Positions 52,459-60,560 of a stretch of 64,000 nucleotides of DNA are shown here, piece after piece. Made by a program: the position numbers and the translations under genes. A model generated the notes under the pieces. It was not told the origin of the DNA. It did not search any database and saw nothing but the letters and a program-made list of their open reading frames with translations. Each line of letters opens with the position of its first letter. Position 1 is the first letter of the stretch. Source of the DNA: Pseudomonas oryzae (lineage in GTDB: Bacteria; Pseudomonadota; Gammaproteobacteria; Pseudomonadales; Pseudomonadaceae); contig NZ_LT629751.1 in NCBI RefSeq assembly GCF_900104805.1, positions 1,035,001-1,099,000 of the forward strand, in the 5' to 3' direction.

Positions 52459-53307
52459 ATGAACAAGGTGGCATTCATCACCGGCGCCAGCCGGGGCATC
52501 GGCCGGGCGACGGCGCTGGCCTTCGCCCGCGCCGGCTTCGACGTGGCGATCAGCGCGCGCACGCTGGAGGAGGGCGAGAGCCATCAGCACGCGCTGCGCA
52601 ACCCGGACGGCACGCCGCTGCCCGGCAGCCTGGCCGCGACCGCCGCGGCGATCCGCGAACTGGGCCGCGAGGCCTTCGTGGTGCGCATGGACCTGCTCGA
52701 CGGCGACTCGGTGTGCGCCGCCTGCGCGGCGGTGCTCGAGCACTTCGGGCGCATCGACGTGCTGGTCAACAACGCCATCTACCAGGGCAGCGACCTCAAC
52801 CTGCCGTTCCTCGAGCTGGAGCCGGAGACCCTGCTGCGCGTCTACCAGGGCTACCTGCTGGCGCCGTTCCTGGCCACCCGCGCGGTGCTGCCGCAGATGC
52901 TCGAGCGCGGCGACGGGGTGATCGTCAACGTCACCTCCGGCGCCGGTGAGAGCGATCCGCCGGTGGCCGCCGGGCGCGGCGGCTGGGGCTACGCCTACGG
53001 CGCCGGCAAGGCCGCGGTGTCGCGCCTGTCCGGGGTGCTCGCCACCGAGCTGGGCGAGCGCGGCATCCGCGCCTTCACCGTCAATCCCGGCGTGGTCACC
53101 ACCGAGGCGCTGATGGCCACCATCGGCGACAAGGGCGTGATCGCCCTGCGCGGCGGCATGGCGCCGCCCGAGGTGCCGGCGCAGGTGATGCTCTGGCTGG
53201 CCACCGCCGCCGAGGCCGCGGCGTTCCAGAAGCGCACCATCGCCGCCCAGCCGTTCGCCCTGGAGCAGGGCATAGTCGCCGACTGGCGGGTGCCGGTAGG
53301 CGCCTGA
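52459..53307 (+). CDS. SDR-family oxidoreductase
   Basis: A 282-residue SDR with ITGASRGIGRATALAF, NNAIYQGSD (Ile for Gly), NVTSGAGESD, YAYGAGKAAV and a long C-terminal part. It may oxidise or reduce a steroid hydroxyl or CoA intermediate. ATG 52459 follows AAGGGAGTCTGCA; the frame to 52399 starts inside the REP and yields the false peptide MANEFAPT. It is a single-gene unit between hsdA and kshA. Confidence 0.8.
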   Translation: MNKVAFITGASRGIGRATALAFARAGFDVAISARTLEEGESHQHALRNPDGTPLPGSLAATAAAIRELGREAFVVRMDLLDGDSVCAACAAVLEHFGRIDVLVNNAIYQGSDLNLPFLELEPETLLRVYQGYLLAPFLATRAVLPQMLERGDGVIVNVTSGAGESDPPVAAGRGGWGYAYGAGKAAVSRLSGVLATELGERGIRAFTVNPGVVTTEALMATIGDKGVIALRGGMAPPEVPAQVMLWLATAAEAAAFQKRTIAAQPFALEQGIVADWRVPVGA

Positions 53308-53318
53308 AATCGCGTCAT

Positions 53319-53336
53319 CTAGTCCAAGCGGATGAT
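53319..53336 (+). promoter_or_regulatory. Operator dyad before kshA
   Basis: CTAGTC-CAAGCG-GATGAT: a perfect left arm and one right-arm mismatch. It starts 12 nt after the SDR stop and ends 108 nt before kshA. Confidence 0.72.
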
Positions 53337-53444
53337 GAGCGCCGCGCGTGCCTCGGTGAAGATCGACGGACGCCGCCGGCCGGCCCGCCCCGAGGCGCGG
53401 CCGGCCGGTGTCCCGCCTTGCGTGCGCTCAACGGAGAAAGCCTG

Positions 53445-54485
53445 ATGACCTTTCCGGCAGACAATCACAACAGCAACAATGCCCTGCCAGCCCGCTATGC
53501 CCGTGGCTGGCACTGCCTGGGTATCGCCGACGACTACCGCGACGGCAAGCTGCACACCCTGAACATCTTCGGCAGCCGCCTGCTGGCCTTCGCCGACGAC
53601 AGCGGCAAGATCAGCGTCCTCGACGCCCACTGCCCGCACATGGGCGCCGACCTGTCGCAGGGCACCCTGCAGGGCAACCGCGTGGTCTGCCCATTCCACC
53701 ACTGGCAGTTCGAGGGCAGCGGCCGCTGCGTCGAGATCCCCTACTGCGAGCGCATCCCGCCCAAGGCCAAGACCCGCTCCTGGTTGACCTGCGAGGAGAA
53801 CGGCCTGTTGTTCGTCTGGAACAACCCGGAAGGCAAGGCGCCGGCCGACGGCGTGGTGATTCCGCACCTGCCGGAGATGGACAGCGACGACTGGTCCCAC
53901 GACTGGCACCTCGACACCCTGATCATCGAGACCAACCCGCGCGAGCTGGTCGACAACCTGGTCGACGCCCAGCACTTCGGCCCGGTGCACGGCACGCCGA
54001 CCAAGTACTTCGCCAACGTGTTCGAGGGCCACATCGCCCAGCAGATCTTCCACGGCGACTCGATCCGCCTGGGTGGCGACCTGGTCGCCGAGTCGGCCTA
54101 CTACGGCCCGGCCACCCACTTCACCCGCATGCGCGCGCTGTTCGAGGGGCTGGAAGTGCACTCGATCCTGCTCAACTGCCACGTGCCGATCGGCCCCAAC
54201 AGCTTCGAGCTGCGCTTCGGCTGCCTGGTGAAGAAGATCCCGGGCTGGAGCGCGGAGCAGAACGATGCACTGGCCAAGGAGTACGTGCAGCAGAACCGCA
54301 CCTCCTTCTACCAGGACGTGGATATCTGGAAGCACAAGGTGCGCGTCAACAACCCGGTGCTGGCCGAGGGCGACGGCCCGGTCTACCAGCTGCGCGAGTG
54401 GTACCAGCAGTTCTTCACCGACGAGGCCGCCGTGCCGCCGGCGATGTTCGAGCGCCGCGAGATCGTCACCGTCGACAAGCGCTGA
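53445..54485 (+). CDS. kshA: 3-ketosteroid 9-alpha-hydroxylase oxygenase KshA
   Basis: A 346-residue Rieske oxygenase. The Rieske 2Fe-2S ligands are Cys63, His65, Cys82 and His85. The mononuclear iron site is His177 and His182 (DAQHFGPVHG) with Asp291 likely. The C-terminal WKHKVRVNNPVLAEG and YQLREWYQQFFTD match KshA. It hydroxylates C9 of 3-ketosteroids and so opens ring B after Delta1 dehydrogenation. The reductase KshB is not in this window. GGAGAAAG precedes ATG 53445; the frame to 53418 is less likely. Confidence 0.88.
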   Translation: MTFPADNHNSNNALPARYARGWHCLGIADDYRDGKLHTLNIFGSRLLAFADDSGKISVLDAHCPHMGADLSQGTLQGNRVVCPFHHWQFEGSGRCVEIPYCERIPPKAKTRSWLTCEENGLLFVWNNPEGKAPADGVVIPHLPEMDSDDWSHDWHLDTLIIETNPRELVDNLVDAQHFGPVHGTPTKYFANVFEGHIAQQIFHGDSIRLGGDLVAESAYYGPATHFTRMRALFEGLEVHSILLNCHVPIGPNSFELRFGCLVKKIPGWSAEQNDALAKEYVQQNRTSFYQDVDIWKHKVRVNNPVLAEGDGPVYQLREWYQQFFTDEAAVPPAMFERREIVTVDKR

Positions 54486-54503
54486 GCCGCCCGCCATGCA
54501 CGC

Positions 54504-54536
54504 AACCGCCCGGCATCTGCCGGGCGGTTTCGTTTG
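54504..54536 (+). terminator. Intrinsic terminator after kshA
   Basis: AACCGCCCGGCA / TGCCGGGCGGTT stem (12 bp) with a 2-nt loop and TCGTTT tail, 18 nt after the kshA stop. Confidence 0.88.
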
Positions 54537-54577
54537 CGCCCCGCAGGTGTAGGCGGAGCCTGGATGGCTGCCGCACT

Positions 54578-54634
54578 GTAGGGGCGAATTCATTCGCCTT
54601 GGCAGGGTGTTCGGGCGAATGAATTCGCCCCTGC
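54578..54634. repeat. REP-like inverted palindrome pair (variant right end)
   Basis: Standard arms with CCTGCGGG replacing CCTAC at the right. It lies between the kshA terminator and the small exported protein gene. Confidence 0.87.
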
Positions 54635-54661
54635 GGGCTGGGGGCGGTTGGCGTGCGCCGC

Positions 54662-54832
54662 TCAGAGAAACAGCTGACCGAGCGAAATCGAGGGCGCAAC
54701 CAGCTGCGCCGGACAGTGCTGGCAGCTGTCCGCCTGGGCGAACAGCCGGGACTGACCACCGGACAGCAGGGCGGGGGAAAGGGTGGTGCAGGCAGAGAAG
54801 AGGGCCAGATAGATCAGCTTTCTTGTTTTCAT
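54662..54832 (-). CDS. Unrecognised 56-residue exported CxxC protein
   Basis: A short reading frame with a clear signal peptide (basic MKTRK, hydrophobic LIYLALFSAC) and a mature part containing a CQHC motif (residues 37-40). A FSAC segment at 12-15 could be a weak lipobox, so it may be a lipoprotein. The ATG has GAGAG upstream. I recognise no family. It runs opposite to the YCF48 gene across a 331-nt gap holding three operator copies, and its own upstream operator (54924-54941) is a perfect palindrome, with TATGGT 21 nt downstream on its strand. This suggests co-regulation with the steroid genes. Confidence 0.65.
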   Translation of the reverse strand: MKTRKLIYLALFSACTTLSPALLSGGQSRLFAQADSCQHCPAQLVAPSISLGQLFL

Positions 54833-54923
54833 TGTTGTGCTCTCGCTATCGAACTGCAGGCAGCGAGCCGACGGTGTGCCGTCGTGTCTCGAGGCCACCA
54901 TAGGAAGCCGGAATGCCTTTGTC

Positions 54924-54941
54924 CTAGTCCGAACGGACTAG
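54924..54941 (-). promoter_or_regulatory. Perfect operator palindrome before small exported protein gene
   Basis: CTAGTCCG-AA-CGGACTAG is an exact 8-bp inverted repeat. On the minus strand TATGGT lies 21 nt downstream (54897-54902), and the ATG is 91 nt away. It is one of three sites in the 331-nt gap 54833-55163, which otherwise shows no gene. Confidence 0.78.
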
Positions 54942-55024
54942 ATGCGACGAGCGGTTCCCCACCTGCTGCAGGCATGGCTGGCGCAAGGCCGGCCGGGAGC
55001 TTCCGCCACCTCCAGCGCCAGCGC

Positions 55025-55071
55025 ATCGTCCGAACGCAGGAGGGATGACCCCCCTTGTCTGATCGGACGAT
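55025..55071 (+). promoter_or_regulatory. Tandem operator (one half-site, one good dyad) before second YCF48 gene
   Basis: ATCGTC-CGAACG with a poor right arm lies at 55025-55042; CTTGTC-TGATCG-GACGAT lies at 55054-55071. The good dyad has one mismatch and ends 92 nt before the YCF48 gene; CACAGT lies 21 nt downstream. The copies are 29 nt apart, almost three helical turns. Confidence 0.7.
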
Positions 55072-55163
55072 GCGACGCCCCCTGCGCGCCGCCACAGTCT
55101 GGCCATCTCCCAGCGCCGCAGTCTGCCTTGGGCTGGCCGGGGCTGGGTCGACGAGGAGGAGTC

Positions 55164-56222
55164 ATGCAGCCAGTCACAACAATCAACAACGAATCGGCCT
55201 TGCGCGCGCTACCGCCTGCGGAGGTCGGCGCGCGGCAGGCCCCCGGCCGTTCCCGCATCCTGGTCGGCCTCTGCATCGTCGGTCTGGTGGCCGCCGGTAC
55301 GGTCGCTTCGTTCCTGCCCCGTCCCGCGCCGGCGTTCCCGCCCAGCCTCCCCCGGCCGCAGCTGATGCTGATCAACGGCGCGGCGCAGGCCGCCGGCGCA
55401 CAGCTGGTCGTCGCCGGCGAGCTGGGCCACCTGTTCCACAGCCCGGGCGTCGGCCAGCCGTGGAGCGAGGCAACGGTCGCTCCCCAGCGCGGCTCGACCC
55501 TGACCCAGGTGTTGTTCGCCGATCCCTCGCTGGGCCTGGCGGTCGGTCACGACAACTGGATCCTGCGCAGCGAGGACGGCGGGCTGAGCTGGCAGGAGGC
55601 GCATTTCGACGGCGAAGCCGCCGAGGCGCTGATGGGCGTGTGGGGCAGCGCGCGCGGGCCGCTGTTCGCCGTCGGCAGCTTCGGCCGCCTGCTGGTCTCG
55701 GACGATCGCGGCAGGACCTGGCAGCCGCGCGACACCGGCCTCGGCGACCGCCACTTCTACGGCATCGCCGGCGCCGGCGGCCAGCACCTGATGCTGGTCG
55801 GCGAGAGCGGCCTGGTCGCGCGCTCGACCGATGGCGGGCAGCGCTGGGAGCGCCTGCCGGACTTCTACAACGGCAGCTTCTTCGGCCTGCTCGCCCTGTC
55901 GGCCAGCGACTGGCTGGTCTACGGCATGCGCGGCAAGGTGTTCCGCACCGCCGACTTCGGCGCGAGCTGGCAGGAGATCGACGCCGACACCGGCCTGTCG
56001 CTCTACGGCGGCACCCGTACCGGCGACGGCCGGGTGGTGCTGGTCGGCGAGGGCGGGGTGGTCACCCAGTCCGCCGACGGCGGGCGGACCTTCAGGCGCC
56101 TCAACGACGGCGGCGCCGGCAGCCTGTCCGGCGTCGCCGAGCTGGCCGATGGCCGGCTGATCTTCACCGGGCAGGCCGGCATCGCCGTGGCCGGCGCACC
56201 GGCCCAATCCCCGACCCCCTGA
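55164..56222 (+). CDS. YCF48-family beta-propeller protein (second copy)
   Basis: A 352-residue membrane-anchored propeller. A cytoplasmic N-tail of about 30 residues precedes a TM (about 32-50), then YCF48 repeats with SEDGGLSW, STDGGQRW, SADGGRTF and matching FGRLLVSDDRGRTW. It is paralogous to 46555-47529, with a longer cytoplasmic tail. It likely partners the MMPL permease that begins 17 nt downstream. GAGGAGGAG precedes ATG 55164. It is preceded by the tandem operator. Confidence 0.83.
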   Translation: MQPVTTINNESALRALPPAEVGARQAPGRSRILVGLCIVGLVAAGTVASFLPRPAPAFPPSLPRPQLMLINGAAQAAGAQLVVAGELGHLFHSPGVGQPWSEATVAPQRGSTLTQVLFADPSLGLAVGHDNWILRSEDGGLSWQEAHFDGEAAEALMGVWGSARGPLFAVGSFGRLLVSDDRGRTWQPRDTGLGDRHFYGIAGAGGQHLMLVGESGLVARSTDGGQRWERLPDFYNGSFFGLLALSASDWLVYGMRGKVFRTADFGASWQEIDADTGLSLYGGTRTGDGRVVLVGEGGVVTQSADGGRTFRRLNDGGAGSLSGVAELADGRLIFTGQAGIAVAGAPAQSPTP

Positions 56223-56239
56223 CCCGAGCGGACTTTCCC

Positions 56240-58648
56240 ATGGACAACCACAAGAATGCCCAGTGGGTCGACCGCTGCGCCGACCTGCTCCTGGCCAACC
56301 GCCGCTGGCTGCTGGCCCTGTTCATCCTGCTGACCCTGGTGTTCGCCGCCACGGCCACGCGCATCCGGCTCGACCCCGGCTTCTACAAGATGATCCCGCT
56401 GCAGCATCCGTACATGCAGACCTTCACCGAGTACCAGAAGGCCTTCCCGGGGGCCAACCGTGTCCTGGTCAACCTGCGCTGGAAGGGCGAGGGCGACATC
56501 TACAACCGCGAGTTCCTCAAGGCCCTGCGCGAGGCGACCGACGAGGTGTTCTTCATTCCCGGCGTCGACCGCACCCGGGTGTCCTCGCTGTTCACCCCCG
56601 ACACCCGCTACATCGAGGTCACCGAACAGGGCTTCTACGGCGACGTGGTGGTGCCGGCGAAGTTCGGCGGCAGCGAAGAGGACCTGGCGACCGTGCGCCG
56701 CAACGTGGCGCGCGCCGGGGTGATCGGCCGTCTGGTGCAGGGCGACCTGCGCGGCGCGCTGATCCGCGCCGACCTGCAGGAAATCAACCCGGAAACCGGC
56801 GCCAAGGTCGACTACGTCGAGATCGCCAGGGCGCTCGATGCGGTGCGCGCGAGGTTCGCCAGCGAACGGATCGAGGTCGACATCATCGGCTTCCCGGTGC
56901 TGATCGGCGACGTCGTCAGCGGCCTGAACGCGGTGTTCGTGTTCTTCCTGCTGGCCTTCGTCATCACCGCGGTGCTGCTGCTGGCCTACTGCCGCTCGCT
57001 GCGCATGACCCTGCTGGCCCTGGTGGTGGCGCTGCTGCCGGTGATCTGGCTGCTCGGCCTGCTGCCGCTGCTGGGCTACGGCATCGACCCGATGTCGATC
57101 CTGGTGCCGTTCCTGATCTTCTCCATCGGCGTGTCCCACGCGGTGCAGATGACCAACGCCTGGAAGCTGGAGGTGCTGGCCGGGGCCAGTTCGCTGGCCG
57201 CGGCGCACCGCTCGTTCCGCCGCATCTTCGTGCCGGGCGCCCTGGCGCTGCTGGCCAATGCGCTGGGTTTCGCGGTGATCATGCGCATCCAGATCGACAG
57301 CGTGCGCGAGCTGGGCATCACCGCCTGCCTCGGCGTGCTGCTGATGATCGTCACCAACAAGATGATGCTGCCGATCCTGCTCTCCTCGATGCGCCTGGAG
57401 GACTCCGCGCGGCGCAGCGCCACGGCCGGCGGCCAGCGCCATCCGTTCTGGTGGACGCTGTCGGCGGTGACCAGACCCGGCATCGCCCTGCTGGTCGCCG
57501 TCGTCTGCCTGGGCCTGCTCGGCGCAGGCATCGCGGAATCGCGCAAGCTGGTGATCGGCGACATCGGCAGCGGCGCCCCGGAGTTCCGCGAGGACTCGCG
57601 CTACAACCGCGACAACGCCAGCATCGTCGGCAGCTACGCGATCGGCGTCGACGTGCTCAGCGTGGTGGTCGAGGCCAAGGGCTTCGAGGGCGACGCCTGC
57701 CTGCACTACTCGGTGATGAGCGCGGTCGACCGCTTCGCCACCTTCATGCGCGGCGTGCACGGCGTGCAGTCGGTGGTCAGCGTGCCGGACATGGCCAAGG
57801 TCGGCATCGCCGCCAACAACGAGGGCAACCCGCGCTGGGCGGCGTTGCCGCGCAGCAGCCAGGCGCTGCAGCAGGGCGCCGAGGCCTACAACCCGGACCT
57901 GGGCATGAACACCCAGGGCTGCACGGCGATGCAGGTGCTGATCTACACCCGCGATCACGAGGGCGCGACCCTCCATCACCTGACCGGCGAGATCAAGCGC
58001 TTTATCGCCGAGCAGCCGCAGACCGACGCGGCCGGCCGCGCCGTCGCGTTCCGCGTGGCCGACGCCTTCCGTCTCGCCGGCGGCAACGCCGGGGTGATGG
58101 CGGCGACCAACGAGGCGGTGGAGCAGGCCGAGGTGGAGATGCTGGTGGCCATCTTCGGCGCCATCACCCTGATGTGCCTGCTGATGTTCCGCTCCTGGAA
58201 GGCGGTGCTGTGCATCATCGCGCCGCTGGCGGTGGTGTCGGTGCTGTGCAACGCGCTGATGGCCACGCTGGGCATCGGCCTCAAGGTCGCCACCCTGCCG
58301 GTGGTGGCCCTCGGCGTCGGGGTGGGCGTCGACTACGGCATCTACCTGTTCGAGCGGGTCAAGCACCAGATCGAGGCGGAGGGCCAGGACCTGCGCAGCG
58401 CCTTCTACGAGGCCATGCGCCAGCGCGGCACGGCGGCGATCTTCACCGCGGTGACCATGTCGGTCGGCGTCGCCACCTGGGCCTTCTCGCCGCTCAAGTT
58501 TCAGGCCGACATGGGCATCCTGCTGGCCTTCATGTTCCTGGTGAACGTGTTCGGCGCGGTGCTGCTGCTGCCGGCGCTGGCCTGCTGGCTGAACGTCGGC
58601 GGCGAGCGCCGCGCGAGCGGGTTGCCCGCGTCGCAACCTGCCGCCTGA
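56240..58648 (+). CDS. MMPL/RND-superfamily permease (second copy)
   Basis: An 802-residue permease paralogous to the one at 47.5 kb, sharing DPGFYKMIPL versus DPGFNKLIPL, the IGVSHAVQMTNAWK segment and GVGVGVDYGIYLFERVK. It has the usual two TM clusters and two large periplasmic loops of RND proteins. It probably exports or shuttles steroids or hydrophobic acids with its YCF48 partner. The start follows AGCGGACTTTCCC. It is followed by a hairpin terminator and then DUF1302 and DUF1329 genes. Confidence 0.85.
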   Translation: MDNHKNAQWVDRCADLLLANRRWLLALFILLTLVFAATATRIRLDPGFYKMIPLQHPYMQTFTEYQKAFPGANRVLVNLRWKGEGDIYNREFLKALREATDEVFFIPGVDRTRVSSLFTPDTRYIEVTEQGFYGDVVVPAKFGGSEEDLATVRRNVARAGVIGRLVQGDLRGALIRADLQEINPETGAKVDYVEIARALDAVRARFASERIEVDIIGFPVLIGDVVSGLNAVFVFFLLAFVITAVLLLAYCRSLRMTLLALVVALLPVIWLLGLLPLLGYGIDPMSILVPFLIFSIGVSHAVQMTNAWKLEVLAGASSLAAAHRSFRRIFVPGALALLANALGFAVIMRIQIDSVRELGITACLGVLLMIVTNKMMLPILLSSMRLEDSARRSATAGGQRHPFWWTLSAVTRPGIALLVAVVCLGLLGAGIAESRKLVIGDIGSGAPEFREDSRYNRDNASIVGSYAIGVDVLSVVVEAKGFEGDACLHYSVMSAVDRFATFMRGVHGVQSVVSVPDMAKVGIAANNEGNPRWAALPRSSQALQQGAEAYNPDLGMNTQGCTAMQVLIYTRDHEGATLHHLTGEIKRFIAEQPQTDAAGRAVAFRVADAFRLAGGNAGVMAATNEAVEQAEVEMLVAIFGAITLMCLLMFRSWKAVLCIIAPLAVVSVLCNALMATLGIGLKVATLPVVALGVGVGVDYGIYLFERVKHQIEAEGQDLRSAFYEAMRQRGTAAIFTAVTMSVGVATWAFSPLKFQADMGILLAFMFLVNVFGAVLLLPALACWLNVGGERRASGLPASQPAA

Positions 58649-58655
58649 TCGATAG

Positions 58656-58690
58656 CCGGGGGCTGTCCGTGACGGGCAGCCCCCGGTAAT
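58656..58690 (+). terminator. Hairpin terminator after second MMPL gene
   Basis: CCGGGGGCTG / CAGCCCCCGG stem (10 bp) with an inner CCG/CGG pair, ending with TAATTCC. It closes the YCF48/MMPL unit. Confidence 0.75.
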
Positions 58691-58784
58691 TCCGCTGATT
58701 TCGAATGCGCGCCGGAGTGCCGCGCAGGGGCGTTCGCGCGCCCGCGAAAAGGGCTGGCCGGAAGCCGAAAAAGCGCCGATCCGC

Positions 58785-58802
58785 CTAGTCCGAACCAAGT
58801 AT
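58785..58802 (+). promoter_or_regulatory. Operator half-site before DUF1302/DUF1329 unit
   Basis: CTAGTC-CGAACC-AAGTAT has a perfect left arm; only three of six right-arm positions match. It lies 163 nt before ATG 58966 in a 317-nt gap (58649-58965) that otherwise shows only the terminator and a CTCGAC / GTCGAG inverted repeat near 58837. Confidence 0.55.
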
Positions 58803-58965
58803 GTGAGCGCTTTTTTCGCGGGTAATCATGAACTCGCTCGACGATCAGCCTGCGGTTGTCGAGGCAGCAGCCAACTGCCGTGCGCCTTGCAAGTGACGGG
58901 TCTGCCGAGATTCAGGGGCGTATCAGGAAAACCATAACCAAGGTCCTCCGAGAGGAGCTGAACTG

Positions 58966-60543
58966 ATGAATTACAAATACAAGAAACGTGGCGTATCCCG
59001 CCTGCCGCATCATTTCAAACTCAGCCTGCTCGGCTGCGCCGTGAGCGTGCTGGCGCTGCCGACCGCGCAGGCCGGCTCCTTCGAGTTCGGCGACGGCATC
59101 GAAGTCGACTATCTGGCCACCTTCAACTACGGCCTGAACATGCGTGCCGAAAAACAGGCGCACGCGCTGCTGGACAACATCAACGGCGACGACGGCAACC
59201 GCAACTTCGATCGCGGCAGCTTCTTCAACAACCGCGTCAGCCTGCTCGCCGAGATGGACATCCACAAGGGCGACTACGGCCTGATGCTGCGCGGCTCGTC
59301 GTTCTACGACTTCGCCTACATGCGCGACAACGACAACCGCTCGGCCAACACCATCAACAAGCTCGGCGACACCGACGAGTTCAGCTCCGAGGCCGAAGAC
59401 CGCGTCGGCACCCGCACCCGCCTGCTGGATGCCTACCTGTACGGCGGCACCACCGTCGGCGACAGCGGCTTCCTCGACGTGCGTGTCGGCAACCAGGTCG
59501 TAGCCTGGGGCGAGAGCCTGTTCATCTCCGGCATTTCCGGGGTGCAGGGGCCGGTCGACGCCACCAAGGCCAACATCCCCGGCACCGAGATCAAGGAAAT
59601 CCTCCTCCCCGAACTGCAGGCCTCCGCGCGCTTCTCGGTCAACGACTGGACCCTGCTCGGCTACTACCAGTTCAAGAACCATCCCTACGAACTGTCGCCG
59701 GCCGGCGAGTACTTCTCCTACGCCGACATGATCGGTCCGGGCGGCCAGTACATCCGCTTCATGCCGGGCGACCTGGCGACCCTGCTGAATTTCGGGGCGG
59801 CCATTCCGCGTACCGCAAGCGACAACGCCCGCGACGGCGGCGAGTGGGGCATGGGCGTGCGCTACAAGCTCACCCCCTACACCGAGGTGGGCGCCTACCG
59901 CCTGCGCTACCACGAGCGCACGCCGAGCCTGCTGCTCAACATCGACCCCGTCACCTTCTTCCCGACCTCCTACACCCTCAAGTACTTCGAGGACGTCGAC
60001 CTGACCGGCGCCAGCCTCTCCACGCGCGTCGGCGACTGGCAGGTGTCCGGCGAGGTCAGCTACAAGGACGGCCTGTCGCTGCTGACCAGGACCGGCGTGT
60101 CGCGCGGCGAGGCGACCCAGGCGCAGGTGTCGCTGCTGAAGACCTGGGGCAAAAGCTGGATCGCGCCGCAGGCCTCGTTCGCCGGCGAATTCGGCGCGGT
60201 GCACATCAACGACGTCGACGACGGCGGCGTGAGCAACCTCGCCAACGACCGCAACGCTCAGTTCGGCCAGTTCATGGTCACCCTGACCTATCCGAACGTG
60301 TTCAACGGCTGGGATCTGGACGTGCCGTTCAGCTACGGCCACGCCTTCAACCAGTCCTCGGTGAGCACCTTCGGCTTCGGTGGCGACGGCGACGCGCGCG
60401 CCAGCCTCGGCGCCAGGTTCAAGTACCTGAACAACCTCGAAATGGGCCTGACCTACAACGCCTACCTGGGCTCGGCCGACCCGCTCGAGCGTCCGCTGGC
60501 CGACAGGGACTTCGTGGCCTTCAACCTCAAGTACAACCTGTAA
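58966..60543 (+). CDS. DUF1302 outer-membrane protein
   Basis: A 525-residue DUF1302 protein with a signal peptide (about 1-35), DDGNRNFDRGSFFNNR, many amphipathic strands and a C-terminal aromatic/Leu end (KYNL). It is a paralogue of 12511-14106, sharing DGNRNFDRGS, AWGES and GWDLDVPF. It forms a probable outer-membrane barrel for steroid or fatty acid traffic. GAGGAGCTGAACTG precedes the ATG. The DUF1329 partner follows after 17 nt. Confidence 0.85.
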   Translation: MNYKYKKRGVSRLPHHFKLSLLGCAVSVLALPTAQAGSFEFGDGIEVDYLATFNYGLNMRAEKQAHALLDNINGDDGNRNFDRGSFFNNRVSLLAEMDIHKGDYGLMLRGSSFYDFAYMRDNDNRSANTINKLGDTDEFSSEAEDRVGTRTRLLDAYLYGGTTVGDSGFLDVRVGNQVVAWGESLFISGISGVQGPVDATKANIPGTEIKEILLPELQASARFSVNDWTLLGYYQFKNHPYELSPAGEYFSYADMIGPGGQYIRFMPGDLATLLNFGAAIPRTASDNARDGGEWGMGVRYKLTPYTEVGAYRLRYHERTPSLLLNIDPVTFFPTSYTLKYFEDVDLTGASLSTRVGDWQVSGEVSYKDGLSLLTRTGVSRGEATQAQVSLLKTWGKSWIAPQASFAGEFGAVHINDVDDGGVSNLANDRNAQFGQFMVTLTYPNVFNGWDLDVPFSYGHAFNQSSVSTFGFGGDGDARASLGARFKYLNNLEMGLTYNAYLGSADPLERPLADRDFVAFNLKYNL

Positions 60544-60560
60544 CAGCAGGAGACACAGCG

